A stretch of 64,000 nt of DNA from Bacillota bacterium (GTDB lineage Bacteria > Bacillota_I > Bacilli_A > RF39 > UBA660): the NCBI GenBank assembly GCA_015059425.1, contig SVAM01000002.1, forward strand, positions 1 to 64,000, written 5' to 3'. The notes under the pieces are model-generated. The model was not told the origin of the DNA. It made no database searches and saw nothing but the letters and a program-made list of their open reading frames with translations. A program made the translations under genes and the position numbers. Positions within the stretch are counted from its first letter, which is position 1; each line of letters starts with the position of its first letter. Below, piece by piece: positions 37,111 through 47,507 of this stretch.

Positions 37111-37785
37111 ATGTTTAATATTAAAGGAGTTAATTCTATGAAAAATGATAATAAACCAAAAGCTAAAGAAGTAATGTGGTTATTTACAATAGGATGTATT
37201 CTTGGTTTTATATTAGAAACTTTATGGTATTTTGTTAAAAATGGCATTTGGATTAATAAACAAGGTTTATTATATGGTCCATTTAAACCAATCTATGGTA
37301 CAGGCTTAGTTTTAATAGTATTTTTAATGTATAATTTTAAAAATAAAAATATATTTTGTAAGTTTGGGCTAGGGGTGATATTAGGAAGTCTTTTTGAATA
37401 TTTTTGTAGTTTATTTCAAGAATTTGCTTTAGGTACTTCTACTTGGAATTATTCTACATTTAAATATAATATTTCTGGTAGAATATATTTACCGTACTCT
37501 ATTGCATGGGGTTTAATAACATTGGTGTGTACTCAATATTTATATCCATGTTTTAAAAAACTGTATTTGAAAATTCCTGCAGAATTATCTAAAATTTTAA
37601 CAATTATTTTAACTGTATTTATGTCTTTTAATATTATTATAACTACTCTAGCTACATACAGATATTCTGATCGTGCAACTAATAAAGATACTAACAGTTA
37701 TGTATTTAAAACTATAGATAAATTATATCCAGATGCGTACATGCAAGATAAATTTCCAAAAATGCAAATATTAGAGAAACAATAA
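37111..37785 (+). CDS. CmpB-like membrane protein (PF06541-like), paralog of 20118
   Basis: LGFILETLWYFVKNGIWINKQGLLYGPFKPIYGTGLVLI...TWNYSTFKYNISGRIYLPYSIAWG. Confidence 0.7.
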   Translation: MFNIKGVNSMKNDNKPKAKEVMWLFTIGCILGFILETLWYFVKNGIWINKQGLLYGPFKPIYGTGLVLIVFLMYNFKNKNIFCKFGLGVILGSLFEYFCSLFQEFALGTSTWNYSTFKYNISGRIYLPYSIAWGLITLVCTQYLYPCFKKLYLKIPAELSKILTIILTVFMSFNIIITTLATYRYSDRATNKDTNSYVFKTIDKLYPDAYMQDKFPKMQILEKQ

Positions 37786-37866
37786 AATGCAAAAAAATTA
37801 AAAAATTGTAAATTTAGTATTGCGTTTTACTAAAATTATGTTATAATTAAATAGCGTTTAAGAGAT

Positions 37867-37942
37867 GTCTCCTTAGCTCAGCTGGTAGAGCAACTGACTC
37901 TTAATCAGTGGGTCTAGGGTTCGAATCCCTAAGGGGACACCA
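37867..37942 (+). tRNA. tRNA-Lys (CTT)
   Basis: GTCTCCT...AGGGGAC A CCA; anticodon loop CTCTTAA. Confidence 0.95.
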
Positions 37943-37958
37943 ATAAAATGTTAACCTT

Positions 37959-38035
<77 letters not shown>

Positions 38036-38044
38036 GTTATTTTT

Positions 38045-38121
38045 GGCCAGTTGGTGAAGCGGCTTAACACACTGCCCTTTCACGGCAGCATTCACGGGTT
38101 CGAATCCCGTACTGGTCACCA
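38045..38121 (+). tRNA. tRNA-Glu (TTC)
   Basis: GGCCAGT...ACTGGTC A CCA; anticodon loop CTTTCAC. Confidence 0.95.
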
Positions 38122-38130
38122 AATTGATTA

Positions 38131-38160
38131 TAAACTCTGTAATTGTTACGGAGTTTTTTT
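38131..38160 (+). terminator. Intrinsic terminator after tRNA cluster
   Basis: AACTCTGTAA-ttg-TTACGGAGTT + T tract. Confidence 0.8.
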
Positions 38161-38208
38161 CTATAATTTGAATTTCTATGCTATAATTATAAACATGAGG
38201 TGGGTTTT

Positions 38209-39006
38209 ATGTTTGAATTAATTCCATACGTAGAAGAAATAATTACCAGAAAAAATGATATTCCTAAAAATGGTATTGTTTATAGTGATGAGAAACCTGT
38301 AAAATCAGAAGAATATTATATTAACCAAGTTACGATATTAAAAGATGAATATCTTGATATGTGTATAAAAACTATTCTTGAATGTAATCCGTTTGTTAAA
38401 TTTTATGAAATTAGATATTCTAAAGGAAATAAAGTTTTATATTTTATTGCAGATAGTGATATAGACCGTTTAAAGTGGTTACACATATCTTCTAACCCTG
38501 ATTTTTTGATACATAATTTTAATTATGAAGTAGTAAGCCAATTAAAAAGAGTTATGGATGCACCCTTTAACTATAATATTGAAGATATATCGCTTTTAGA
38601 TGTTTATAATTATTGTGTTAATAATAATATTGGATATTCAGAGAAGTGGGATAGGGATTCTATATTTGCTTGGGACTTTTTTACCAGTGAATTTACAGGA
38701 ATAAAAGTTGCAATAAACAGCATGCATATTGTTATTAGAAGTGTATATTCTGATTTTTTTAATATAAGATATCATATTCTGGGAAATCATCTTGTTAGTT
38801 ATTCTACAGATTCACTTGATGTAATAAAGCTATTAAAAAGTAATGAAGAAGCAATAATTAAGAATATTTATGTTAAAATTAAAAAATGTCCAGAGTTTAT
38901 GCAAGATGATTTACATAAAATTAGAGCTTCACAATTAAACCAAGAACAAAATGTAAATCAAAACAAGAATAATCGTTCAGTATTAAGAAGAGTTAAATTA
39001 AAATAA
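38209..39006 (+). CDS. Hypothetical protein
   Basis: GAGGTG RBS before ATG 38209; no recognised family. Confidence 0.65.
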   Translation: MFELIPYVEEIITRKNDIPKNGIVYSDEKPVKSEEYYINQVTILKDEYLDMCIKTILECNPFVKFYEIRYSKGNKVLYFIADSDIDRLKWLHISSNPDFLIHNFNYEVVSQLKRVMDAPFNYNIEDISLLDVYNYCVNNNIGYSEKWDRDSIFAWDFFTSEFTGIKVAINSMHIVIRSVYSDFFNIRYHILGNHLVSYSTDSLDVIKLLKSNEEAIIKNIYVKIKKCPEFMQDDLHKIRASQLNQEQNVNQNKNNRSVLRRVKLK

Positions 39007-39055
39007 TTAAAATTTCAGCGTAACAGCTGAGTTTTTATTTTGCGTAAAAAAAAGC

Positions 39056-40024
39056 TTACTTTTCAATAAAGTAAGCATAATATTCATCAAAAGTAATATT
39101 ATTATTGTGAATGTAAGTTGCCACTTCATCTCCGACATAACGCCAATGCCAAGATTCTGCAGCAAAACCTGTAATAGCTTCTTTTCCTTCTTCGTATCTT
39201 TCAATGAAACCATATTTATAAGCATTATTATTAAGCCATATATGAGCAGAGGAATCTTTAAAATTAGAAGTATTAGTGTGCTCTTTACTAAATATATCAA
39301 GTGATAAACCAGTTTGATGCTCTGAATATCCAGGACGAGCTGCAATAGAATCGGCATAGGTTGTACCATTTGAATTTTTATAGTCATCATATACTTCAGT
39401 TTGTGATTTATAATCGCGATAACTAGAATTTATAATTAAATAAATATTTTCTTCGTAAGCAGCATTCCACATATTTTTAAAAGCTTCATATACTTCACTC
39501 CTTATTTTGTGATTACTTCCATAATAATATTTATTATTAACTGTAACTAAATCGGTAGGTTCATAATCACTATTTAAATGATAAAACTTATTTACTAATA
39601 ACAAATGATCTTTAGAAATATCTGTATCAATGTCATGATCGTAAAATTCATAATCATTATTTGTATTTACTATAGCAACTATATCAGTTGAAGAAGTAGC
39701 ATTATTTTCTGTATGATAATTTAAATAACGATCTAAATTTTTCTTCAAATAATATTTTTCATTAAATAAATTTAGTAAAAAATTATTTTTAGAAACATTA
39801 AATAAGGTTTCAATTTCTTTTTGTTCTAAATTATTTTCTAAAAGTTCAATTTCTTTTAAAGTATATCCAACTTGCAATAATTTATATTCATTGGTTTTTT
39901 TATACTGAATATCCTTATAAATATTTATTCCTGCGTAAATTCCTATTACTATAAATATAAATAGAACTAAAACTATCCAGACTTGTTTTTTAACTTTTAA
40001 TCTATTCTTTTTCAAAATTATCAC
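39056..40024 (-). CDS. VanY/DacB-type D-Ala-D-Ala carboxypeptidase
   Basis: IINSSYRDYKSQTEVYDDY...ARPGYSEHQTGLSLDIFSKE...YGFIERY...ESWHWRYVG. Confidence 0.9.
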   Translation of the reverse strand: MIILKKNRLKVKKQVWIVLVLFIFIVIGIYAGINIYKDIQYKKTNEYKLLQVGYTLKEIELLENNLEQKEIETLFNVSKNNFLLNLFNEKYYLKKNLDRYLNYHTENNATSSTDIVAIVNTNNDYEFYDHDIDTDISKDHLLLVNKFYHLNSDYEPTDLVTVNNKYYYGSNHKIRSEVYEAFKNMWNAAYEENIYLIINSSYRDYKSQTEVYDDYKNSNGTTYADSIAARPGYSEHQTGLSLDIFSKEHTNTSNFKDSSAHIWLNNNAYKYGFIERYEEGKEAITGFAAESWHWRYVGDEVATYIHNNNITFDEYYAYFIEK

Positions 40025-40116
40025 CTATATTTATTATAACCAGAAAAATAGTATTTGACAAATTAAATTTCTCGCGGTAATATTTTATTGTAAAGTATTA
40101 AGTAAAGGGTGTACAT

Positions 40117-40476
40117 ATGGAGACTAATAGAATTATATTAAGTTATTGTAAGAACTTCGATAAAATTATAAATACAGATTTTTTAGAAGATGATACGTTA
40201 TCGCTTCAATTAGTAAAAATATATAAAGATTTTATTTTTAAAATTGATATAAACAACGAATTAGATGTTGCAAAAGTTAAAGAACTTGATAAAACTATGT
40301 GTAAATATGTAGATGATTATTTCTTTAGAAAAACACTTCAAAAAGAAATTTTAACAATAAAAGTAAAAAAGAGTGCCGGGGATGTAATAAGAACTATAGT
40401 TGATAGTATTATTAGTATATTTAAAAAATACGAAGAAGATTCGACAAGAAAGATTTATATATCAAGATGGATTTAA
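40117..40476 (+). CDS. Hypothetical protein
   Basis: 119-aa ORF, RBS AAGGGTG upstream. Confidence 0.55.
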   Translation: METNRIILSYCKNFDKIINTDFLEDDTLSLQLVKIYKDFIFKIDINNELDVAKVKELDKTMCKYVDDYFFRKTLQKEILTIKVKKSAGDVIRTIVDSIISIFKKYEEDSTRKIYISRWI

Positions 40477-40493
40477 ATTTAGTAGGAGGGTTT

Positions 40494-41033
40494 ATGGATA
40501 ATATAGAAAATTTAGAAAATTGGGAACTTTATATAAGCGTTATTAAAAGAATTAATAATAGACTTTTAAAAAGTAATTTTGCTTTGGGTAAGGAAACAGA
40601 AATAGTTTTATTTTTAAAAGATATGAAAGCAAGATTGCTAAGAATGGTTATGAATAATAGTGAATTTACTAACTTTGGAATTATAAGCTCATGGAACGAA
40701 AAAGACTCTGTTCAAAAATGCGGTTTATTAATAGAAGTTATGGAAATAAATGATGATCAAGAGCTAGTATTTATAGTTATAGATATTGATACAGGTAATA
40801 TTTGTCTTAAAAATGATAGTGGGTATCCTATACCTAGCGCAATGGTTAATGGAAAAACTTTGATATCAGATTTTAAAGTAGAAAGAGAATTTGAAGTTCA
40901 TTCAATACCGAATTTAGTAAATATTCCGTTATTACCTGGAGAAGAATATAATTATTATAAAATTTTTGATTATTTAAGAAACAACCAAAAAGTATTTGCA
41001 GAGTTTTTAGAAACAACACATCATACAAGATAA
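40494..41033 (+). CDS. Hypothetical protein
   Basis: AGGAGG before ATG 40494; no recognised family. Confidence 0.55.
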   Translation: MDNIENLENWELYISVIKRINNRLLKSNFALGKETEIVLFLKDMKARLLRMVMNNSEFTNFGIISSWNEKDSVQKCGLLIEVMEINDDQELVFIVIDIDTGNICLKNDSGYPIPSAMVNGKTLISDFKVEREFEVHSIPNLVNIPLLPGEEYNYYKIFDYLRNNQKVFAEFLETTHHTR

Positions 41034-41112
41034 TAAATAAGCACAAACGTGTTTATTTTTTTAATTAATTTTGATATAATGAAAAAAGAAAATGCTAGAA
41101 ATGAGTGATAAT

Positions 41113-41760
41113 ATGAATTTTTTAGATAAATTTGGTATAAAAATAGATAATTTAGATTTAATAGAGGAAGCCTTAACTCATAGTAGTTATTCTAATGAAC
41201 ATAACACTAAAAATTATGAAAGATTAGAATTTTTAGGTGATGCTGTTTTACAACTTATTACAAGTGAGTATTTTTATAGGAATTTTGATGCAAAAGAAGG
41301 GGAACTATCTAAAATAAGAGCTAGTTTTGTTTGTGAAAGTGCTCTTGCTCAATATTCAAAAGATGTTGGTATCGATAAACATATTAAAGTGGGAAATGGT
41401 CAAATAAAAAATATAAATGATACAATTATTGCTGATTGTTTTGAAAGTGTTTTAGGAGCAATTTATTTAGATAAAGGTTTTGAGGTTGCTAAAAAATATG
41501 TGTTAGAAGTATTATCGCCACATGTTAATGAACACCATATATTTTTAGGTGATTATAAATCAAGATTACAAGAAATGGTTCAAACTGATAAAAAGTCATT
41601 AGAATATCGTTTAGTATCAGAAACAGGACCTAGCCATGATAAAACTTTTGTATATGAAGTTGTAATTGATAATATTGTTTATGGTAAAGGGATAGGTAAA
41701 AGTAAAAAAGAAGCAGAACAAGAAGCTGCTAAAAATGCCTTAGAAAAAAGTGTTAAGTAA
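41113..41760 (+). CDS. rnc: Ribonuclease III
   Basis: NYERLEFLGDAVLQLITSEYFY; DCFESVLGAIYLDKG; dsRBD C-terminus. Confidence 0.93.
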   Translation: MNFLDKFGIKIDNLDLIEEALTHSSYSNEHNTKNYERLEFLGDAVLQLITSEYFYRNFDAKEGELSKIRASFVCESALAQYSKDVGIDKHIKVGNGQIKNINDTIIADCFESVLGAIYLDKGFEVAKKYVLEVLSPHVNEHHIFLGDYKSRLQEMVQTDKKSLEYRLVSETGPSHDKTFVYEVVIDNIVYGKGIGKSKKEAEQEAAKNALEKSVK

Positions 41761-41772
41761 AGGAAGATAATA

Positions 41773-44712
41773 ATGCATTTAAAAAGTATTAGAGCATTTG
41801 GTTTTAAATCATTTGCAGATAAAATAGATTTAGAAATAAAAGATGGTATTACAGCGATAGTAGGCCCAAACGGATCAGGAAAAAGTAATATAGTTGATGC
41901 AGTACGTTGGGTGTTAGGTGAGCAATCAGTAAAATCTTTACGTGGGTCTGATACTATGAGCGACGTAATATTTTCGGGTTCCAAAACAAGACCTGCTCAT
42001 AATAGGGCATATGTTTCACTTGTTTTTGATAATAGTGATCATTATTTAAATAGTGAATTTAAAGAAGTAGAAATAAAAAGGGTAATTTATAATACTGGAG
42101 AAAACGAATATTATATAAATAATAGTAAAGTAAGACTTAAAGATGTAACTGATCTTTTTTTAGATACTGGTGCCGGTAATGATTCTTTTAATATTATATC
42201 TCAAGGCAGTGTATCAGATATAATTAATAGTAAACCTGAAGCAAGACGTGTAATATTTGAAGATGCTGCAGGTGTTTTAAAATATAAAAAACGAAAAGAA
42301 GTAAGTTTAAAAAAGTTAGAAAAAACTAAAGAGAATTTATTCAGAGTAAAACTAGTAATAGATGAACTAGAAAAAAGCGTTATGCCATTAAAAAAACAAA
42401 GTGAAGTTGCTAAAAAATATTTAAGTTTAAAAGATGAATTAAAATCAATTGAAATAGCTTTAATAGCAAGCGATATAACAAACATCAATATTGATTATAA
42501 AAAGATTAAAACTGAAATAGAAACTTTACAAAAGGAATTATCAAAAATAACTTCAAATAATACGGAAGATAATACTAAACTTGAAAAATTAAAATTGAAG
42601 CATTTAAAATTAGAAGAAGCTATTACTGTTAAAAATAATGAATATGTCGGCTTAACAGAGAATCTAGCTAGTTTAGAAGCTGAAAAATTAGTTACGATGG
42701 AACGCAAAAAATATGATACTAATAAAGACAAAATAGAAGAAGCTTTAATAAAACTTAAAGAAGAACAATTAAATATTAAAAAAGAAATAGCAACAGAAAA
42801 AGCGAAGCTTGATGATATAATTAGTGATATTAAAGAAAAATCTATCGAAAAAGATAAATTAGATAATATGGTTATAACTGAAAAAGTTAAAAGAACTAAT
42901 TTAATAACTAAAATAAATGATTATTCTAAAGAAATATTAGTTTTAGAAAATAAAATTGAAATATTAGATGATAATATTAAAAATAATTCAAAAATGCCAA
43001 ATGGTGTTCGAAGTGTTTTAAATAATATGAGACTTACTGGTGTTCATAATACTATTGGTAATTTAATTGAAAATGAAAATATGTATAGTGTTGCTATAGA
43101 AACAGTTCTAGGTAGTTCATCAAACTTTTTGGTAGTAGATGATGAGGCGGCTACTAAAGAATGCATAGATTTCTTAAAAATTAATAAATTAGGTAGAGCT
43201 ACGTTTTTTCCGCTTAATATTATTAAAGCTAAATCAATGAATGAATTAGATATAAATAAAATAAAATTTCATAAAGGTTTTATTAATATAGCAAGTTCAC
43301 TTGTTACTTATGATAAAGAATATGATAATATAATAAAAAACCAATTAGGAAATGTAATCGTAGTAGATAATATTGATTCTTTAAATGAAATAGGTAAAAT
43401 ATTAGATTATAAGTATAGAATAGTATCTTTAGATGGAGAAATATTATATTCTGGTGGTTCTATTGCTGGAGGATCTTCTAAGAATAATAGTGTGTTAAAT
43501 GATAAATTATTACTAAATGAAATGCAAGAAAAGTTGGAAATTACAAAATTGGAATTAGAAAGAATTAATAAAGAATATAGAGATTTTAATAATAATTTTA
43601 ATATTTTGGAGTTAAAAGAAACAGAACTATCTAAACAATTAATTAATCTAAATGAAATATTAAATACAAGAACTAATAAAATACGTAGTTTAGAAGAAGC
43701 ATTAAATAAAAAAGAACTTGAAATAAAAGGTAACGAAGATATGGGTAATAATACTTTAGATGAAAAACTTTTAAACATTTTAGAAGAGGCAAGTTTAGTT
43801 GCAAGTGAAAAAGATATTGCACTAGAAGAATTAAATAAATTAAAGAAAATTAAATCTGATTTAGCATTAGAAATTAATGAAGTAGAAAGTAAATATCACA
43901 AAACTAATACTGAATACAACAGAATTCAAAATGATTTAAAAGATAAGGAAGTTAAGTTAGGAAAATATGATGTTAAATTAGATAATTTATTACTTGAATT
44001 ATCAGAAAATTATTCATTAACTTATGAATGTGCATGTAGTAACTATGAACTTGAATTACCTGAAGAACTTGCAAGAACAAAAGTGGACTTGATAAAAAAG
44101 GATATTTTTAAACTTGGAGAAGTAAATATTGGTGCGATTAATGAGTATGAACGAGTTAGCGAAAGATATAATTTCTTAATAAAACAAAGTGAAGATTTAG
44201 AAGAATCAAGTTCTGAACTTACTAATATCATAAATGAAATGGATAAAATAATGATTGAACGTTTTAAAGAAACTTTTGCTAACATTAGTAAAGAATTTAA
44301 TCAAGTATTTAGGAAATTATTTAAAGGTGGATATGGAGCTTTAAAATTAACTAATCCAAATGATATACTAAATACTGGTATTGATATTGAAGCAGAACCG
44401 CCAGGAAAAAAATTAAATTCCATTGCACTTTTATCAGGTGGTGAAAAAACATTAACGGCAATCGCTGTATTATTTGCCATACTAAATGTTAAACCAAGTC
44501 CATTCTGTGTACTTGATGAGGTAGAAGCAGCACTTGATGAAGCAAATGTTGATACTTTTGGTAAATACTTACAAGAAAAGAAAGAAGTAAGTCAATTTAT
44601 TTTAATAACTCATAAAAAAAGAACTATGGAATATGCAGATGTTTTATATGGTATAACTATGCAAGAATCTGGTGTAAGTAAAATTGTTAGTGTAAATTTA
44701 GAAAATATGTGA
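41773..44712 (+). CDS. smc: Chromosome segregation protein SMC (compact, 979 aa)
   Basis: GPNGSGKSNIVDAVRWVLGEQS; LLSGGEKTLTAIAVLFAIL; CVLDEVEAALDEAN. Confidence 0.93.
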   Translation: MHLKSIRAFGFKSFADKIDLEIKDGITAIVGPNGSGKSNIVDAVRWVLGEQSVKSLRGSDTMSDVIFSGSKTRPAHNRAYVSLVFDNSDHYLNSEFKEVEIKRVIYNTGENEYYINNSKVRLKDVTDLFLDTGAGNDSFNIISQGSVSDIINSKPEARRVIFEDAAGVLKYKKRKEVSLKKLEKTKENLFRVKLVIDELEKSVMPLKKQSEVAKKYLSLKDELKSIEIALIASDITNINIDYKKIKTEIETLQKELSKITSNNTEDNTKLEKLKLKHLKLEEAITVKNNEYVGLTENLASLEAEKLVTMERKKYDTNKDKIEEALIKLKEEQLNIKKEIATEKAKLDDIISDIKEKSIEKDKLDNMVITEKVKRTNLITKINDYSKEILVLENKIEILDDNIKNNSKMPNGVRSVLNNMRLTGVHNTIGNLIENENMYSVAIETVLGSSSNFLVVDDEAATKECIDFLKINKLGRATFFPLNIIKAKSMNELDINKIKFHKGFINIASSLVTYDKEYDNIIKNQLGNVIVVDNIDSLNEIGKILDYKYRIVSLDGEILYSGGSIAGGSSKNNSVLNDKLLLNEMQEKLEITKLELERINKEYRDFNNNFNILELKETELSKQLINLNEILNTRTNKIRSLEEALNKKELEIKGNEDMGNNTLDEKLLNILEEASLVASEKDIALEELNKLKKIKSDLALEINEVESKYHKTNTEYNRIQNDLKDKEVKLGKYDVKLDNLLLELSENYSLTYECACSNYELELPEELARTKVDLIKKDIFKLGEVNIGAINEYERVSERYNFLIKQSEDLEESSSELTNIINEMDKIMIERFKETFANISKEFNQVFRKLFKGGYGALKLTNPNDILNTGIDIEAEPPGKKLNSIALLSGGEKTLTAIAVLFAILNVKPSPFCVLDEVEAALDEANVDTFGKYLQEKKEVSQFILITHKKRTMEYADVLYGITMQESGVSKIVSVNLENM

Positions 44713-44717
44713 TATAA

Positions 44718-44747
44718 TAAAACCCTCATGAAAAAAGGAGGGTTTTT
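44718..44747 (+). terminator. Terminator-like hairpin whose 3' arm contains the downstream Shine-Dalgarno
   Basis: AAAACCCTC-atgaaaaaag-GAGGGTTTT; GGAGGG lies 8-9 nt before ATG 44750. Confidence 0.55.
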
Positions 44748-44749
44748 CT

Positions 44750-45106
44750 ATGGATTATGTAAATAATTTTTTGAACATATATTATAGCGAAGATAAAGAT
44801 ATGAAAATATATGAGATATTTATTAATTTTGCATTTAATGAAATATCAAGAAGAATGAATACAACTACAAGTATTACCGATATAATTAAATCATTTCAAA
44901 GAATTGGCATTAATAATGATATAAATGAATTATTAAATAATATGATAAACTTTGTTAAAATGGAAAATTTAAGCAGATTATTAAGAGAAAATTTAAATCA
45001 TGAGCCATTAGTTTTAATTTTAGAAGATTATGCTAATAAATATTGTAACATTAATAATTTTCCTAAAAAAGAAATTAATGATGAAACTATAAATATGTCA
45101 AGATAA
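44750..45106 (+). CDS. Hypothetical protein
   Basis: 118-aa ORF with strong RBS; no recognised family. Confidence 0.55.
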   Translation: MDYVNNFLNIYYSEDKDMKIYEIFINFAFNEISRRMNTTTSITDIIKSFQRIGINNDINELLNNMINFVKMENLSRLLRENLNHEPLVLILEDYANKYCNINNFPKKEINDETINMSR

Positions 45107-45130
45107 ACTGTTTTGTAACAGTTTTTTTGA
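45105..45130 (+). terminator. Intrinsic terminator
   Basis: AACTGTT-ttgt-AACAGTT + T tract. Confidence 0.75.
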
Positions 45131-45351
45131 CGATTTGCATTTTTAATTATTATATAAAATGAATATATTAACAATGAATAATAATATCAAACAGATGACC
45201 CAGTTAGTGAATTTTATAAATATATAAATTATTTGGAATATATTAAAGTAAATAAAAAGTTATTAAGGTATGCTATGTAAGATTGTGTTAATTGTCAAAG
45301 ATGAACAATTTGGAAGAGCTGGCAACAAAGTACATAGTTTTGCAAGAAAAA

Positions 45352-45376
45352 ATAAGTAGAGATCTACTTACTTTTT
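45352..45376 (-). terminator. Intrinsic terminator after def
   Basis: AAGTAGA-ga-TCTACTT with T/A tracts on both sides. Confidence 0.6.
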
Positions 45377-45937
45377 TTATATTTCACGATATTTATCAGC
45401 ATCTTTAAATGGATTTTTAGGATCAATTTTATCTACAAAGAGTATTCCGTTTAAATGATCTATTTCATGTTGAAAAGCAATACTAATATCTTCTCTAACT
45501 CTAATTTTAAATTTATTTCCCTCTAAATCTTGTGCTTCAATAGTAATTCTGGCAAATCTCGGAACAATGCCATCAACTTCACGATTAACACTTAAACAAC
45601 CTTCACCTTCACCAACATAAATAATTTCTTCGCTATGACTAATTATTTTTGGATTAATTAAAATATAATCTTTAAAACTTCCATCTTCTAATTCTTCGAC
45701 TATAACAAATATTCTTTTAGGAATTCCGATTTGAATATAAGCTAGACCCATACCAGCCCTTAGATCATATTTTTTAGCATATTTTTCTATTTGGCTCATT
45801 TTTAAATATGTAATCATAGCTTCAATAGTTTGTTTAGTATCATTACTTAAAGGAAATTCTACATCATTACTAATTGTTCTTAAAATTTTATCACTTTCAT
45901 CCAATATTTTTATATTTGGTAATTTCATATTGTTCAC
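45377..45937 (-). CDS. def: Peptide deformylase
   Basis: GMGLAYIQIGIPKRIFV, GEGCLSVNRE, FQHEIDHLNGILFVDKI. Confidence 0.92.
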   Translation of the reverse strand: MNNMKLPNIKILDESDKILRTISNDVEFPLSNDTKQTIEAMITYLKMSQIEKYAKKYDLRAGMGLAYIQIGIPKRIFVIVEELEDGSFKDYILINPKIISHSEEIIYVGEGEGCLSVNREVDGIVPRFARITIEAQDLEGNKFKIRVREDISIAFQHEIDHLNGILFVDKIDPKNPFKDADKYREI

Positions 45938-45992
45938 CCCAAGCTGAGCAATATTTTACCACAAAATAAATTAAAAAGGAAGAAAAATCTTC

Positions 45993-46181
45993 CTAGTTAT
46001 TATTTCCGCCAAAGCTCCAGCCAGCGCCAATTATTATTACAAGTAGAATGAATAAGACTATCCATATAGCAGCTCCGATGCCATAGCCACTTGTATATCC
46101 TGCATATCCTCCAGTATTACAACAAGGTTGGTATCCACCATAACCGCCACCATAGTAGCCATTATTTCCATAATAATACAT
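45993..46181 (-). CDS. YjcZ-like small Gly/Tyr-rich membrane protein
   Basis: YYGGGYGGYQPCCNTGGYAGYTSGYGIGAAIWIVLFILLVIIIGAGW. Confidence 0.65.
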   Translation of the reverse strand: MYYYGNNGYYGGGYGGYQPCCNTGGYAGYTSGYGIGAAIWIVLFILLVIIIGAGWSFGGNNN

Positions 46182-46313
46182 ATTTATACCTCCTTTATGT
46201 ATCTATTATAGTTTACTCAAGTTAGCACACTTTTGACATTAAAAACTATTAATTTTTAAAATTTCTTTTAAATAATAATTATGTATGATAGAATTAGAGT
46301 AGGGTGAAGAGAC

Positions 46314-47477
46314 TTGAAGAAGCTGTTATCTAAAATGGACATATGGTTACTTATATTGATGCTTATATATAGTTTGTTTGGACTTATAATGATATTTTCG
46401 TCATCAAGTGTGTCAACTGTACTTAGGTATAATGTACCTCAATATCATTTTTTTGTAAGACAAGCAATATTTTTAATAGCTTCATTTATAATTGGTTTTT
46501 TAATTATTATTAGATTTCCAACAAGTAAATATAAGTATTTTACAACACTTGCTATAGCAGGTATTATAGTAGCACTACTTGGATTATTTGTTTATGGTAG
46601 AATTACTAATAATGCTCGTTCTTGGTATGATATAGGTCCTTTTGCTTTACAGCCTAGTGAGTTTGCTAAATCTATTATTATTATATTTTTAGCAGTTTCT
46701 TATTCAAAATTAGATAAATTAAAAAACAATAACATAGCAATGTATTTTATTCCTGTTGCTATATCTTTAATTGTTGCTATATTAATAGCATTACAACCAG
46801 ATTTTGGTACATTTGCAATACTTGGAGGTATAGTATTTTTTGTGTTTATAAGTATTCCTAATGTTCAAACTAATATCTTAAAAGTATTAAAATTTGGAGC
46901 AATAGGCTTAGTAGTAGCAGCTTTAGCTATCCTTTATAGTGGAACTGAAATATTTAATTCTAGACAATTACAGCGTTTTCAATTTAGAAGTCCATGTTCT
47001 AGATATATAGAGGATACTGGGTATCAAGTATGTAACGGATTTATTGCAATTCATAACGGTGGTCTATTTGGAGTAGGACTAGGTAATAGTAGTCAAAAAT
47101 ATTTATATTTACCAGAAAGTCATACAGATTTTATATATCCAATTATCGTAGAAGAGTGGGGTGCTATAGTAGGAGTATTAATAATTATAGGATACATGGT
47201 AATGCTTTATAGGATTTTAAAAATAGCTAGAGAAGCAGAAAATTTAAGATTAAGTATTTTAGCTTATGGAGTATTTTTGTATTTATTATTCCATATTTTA
47301 ATTAATCTTTTAGGAGTATTAGCACTTATTCCACTTACCGGAGTACCATTACCATTTCTAAGTTATGGCGGCTCATTTACTATTAATGTAGTAATTATGT
47401 TATTTGTAGTTCAACGAGTAAATATCGAAAATAAAACTTTAAAGAACAAAAGAGAAATGGCAAGTATTACAAATTAA
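46314..47477 (+). CDS. FtsW/RodA/SpoVE-family SEDS glycosyltransferase
   Basis: ALQPSEFAKSIIIIFLAVSYSK, LPESHTDFIYPIIVEEWG, TGVPLPFLSYGGSFTINVVIMLFVVQRV. TTG or internal ATG start. Confidence 0.9.
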   Translation: MKKLLSKMDIWLLILMLIYSLFGLIMIFSSSSVSTVLRYNVPQYHFFVRQAIFLIASFIIGFLIIIRFPTSKYKYFTTLAIAGIIVALLGLFVYGRITNNARSWYDIGPFALQPSEFAKSIIIIFLAVSYSKLDKLKNNNIAMYFIPVAISLIVAILIALQPDFGTFAILGGIVFFVFISIPNVQTNILKVLKFGAIGLVVAALAILYSGTEIFNSRQLQRFQFRSPCSRYIEDTGYQVCNGFIAIHNGGLFGVGLGNSSQKYLYLPESHTDFIYPIIVEEWGAIVGVLIIIGYMVMLYRILKIAREAENLRLSILAYGVFLYLLFHILINLLGVLALIPLTGVPLPFLSYGGSFTINVVIMLFVVQRVNIENKTLKNKREMASITN

Positions 47478-47507
47478 AGAAACTTTTAGTTATTAATAAT
47501 TGATTAT

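Noticed and set aside
39007-39390. 127-aa minus-strand ORF
   Set aside because: Alternate frame within the VanY-like carboxypeptidase CDS, low-complexity translation.
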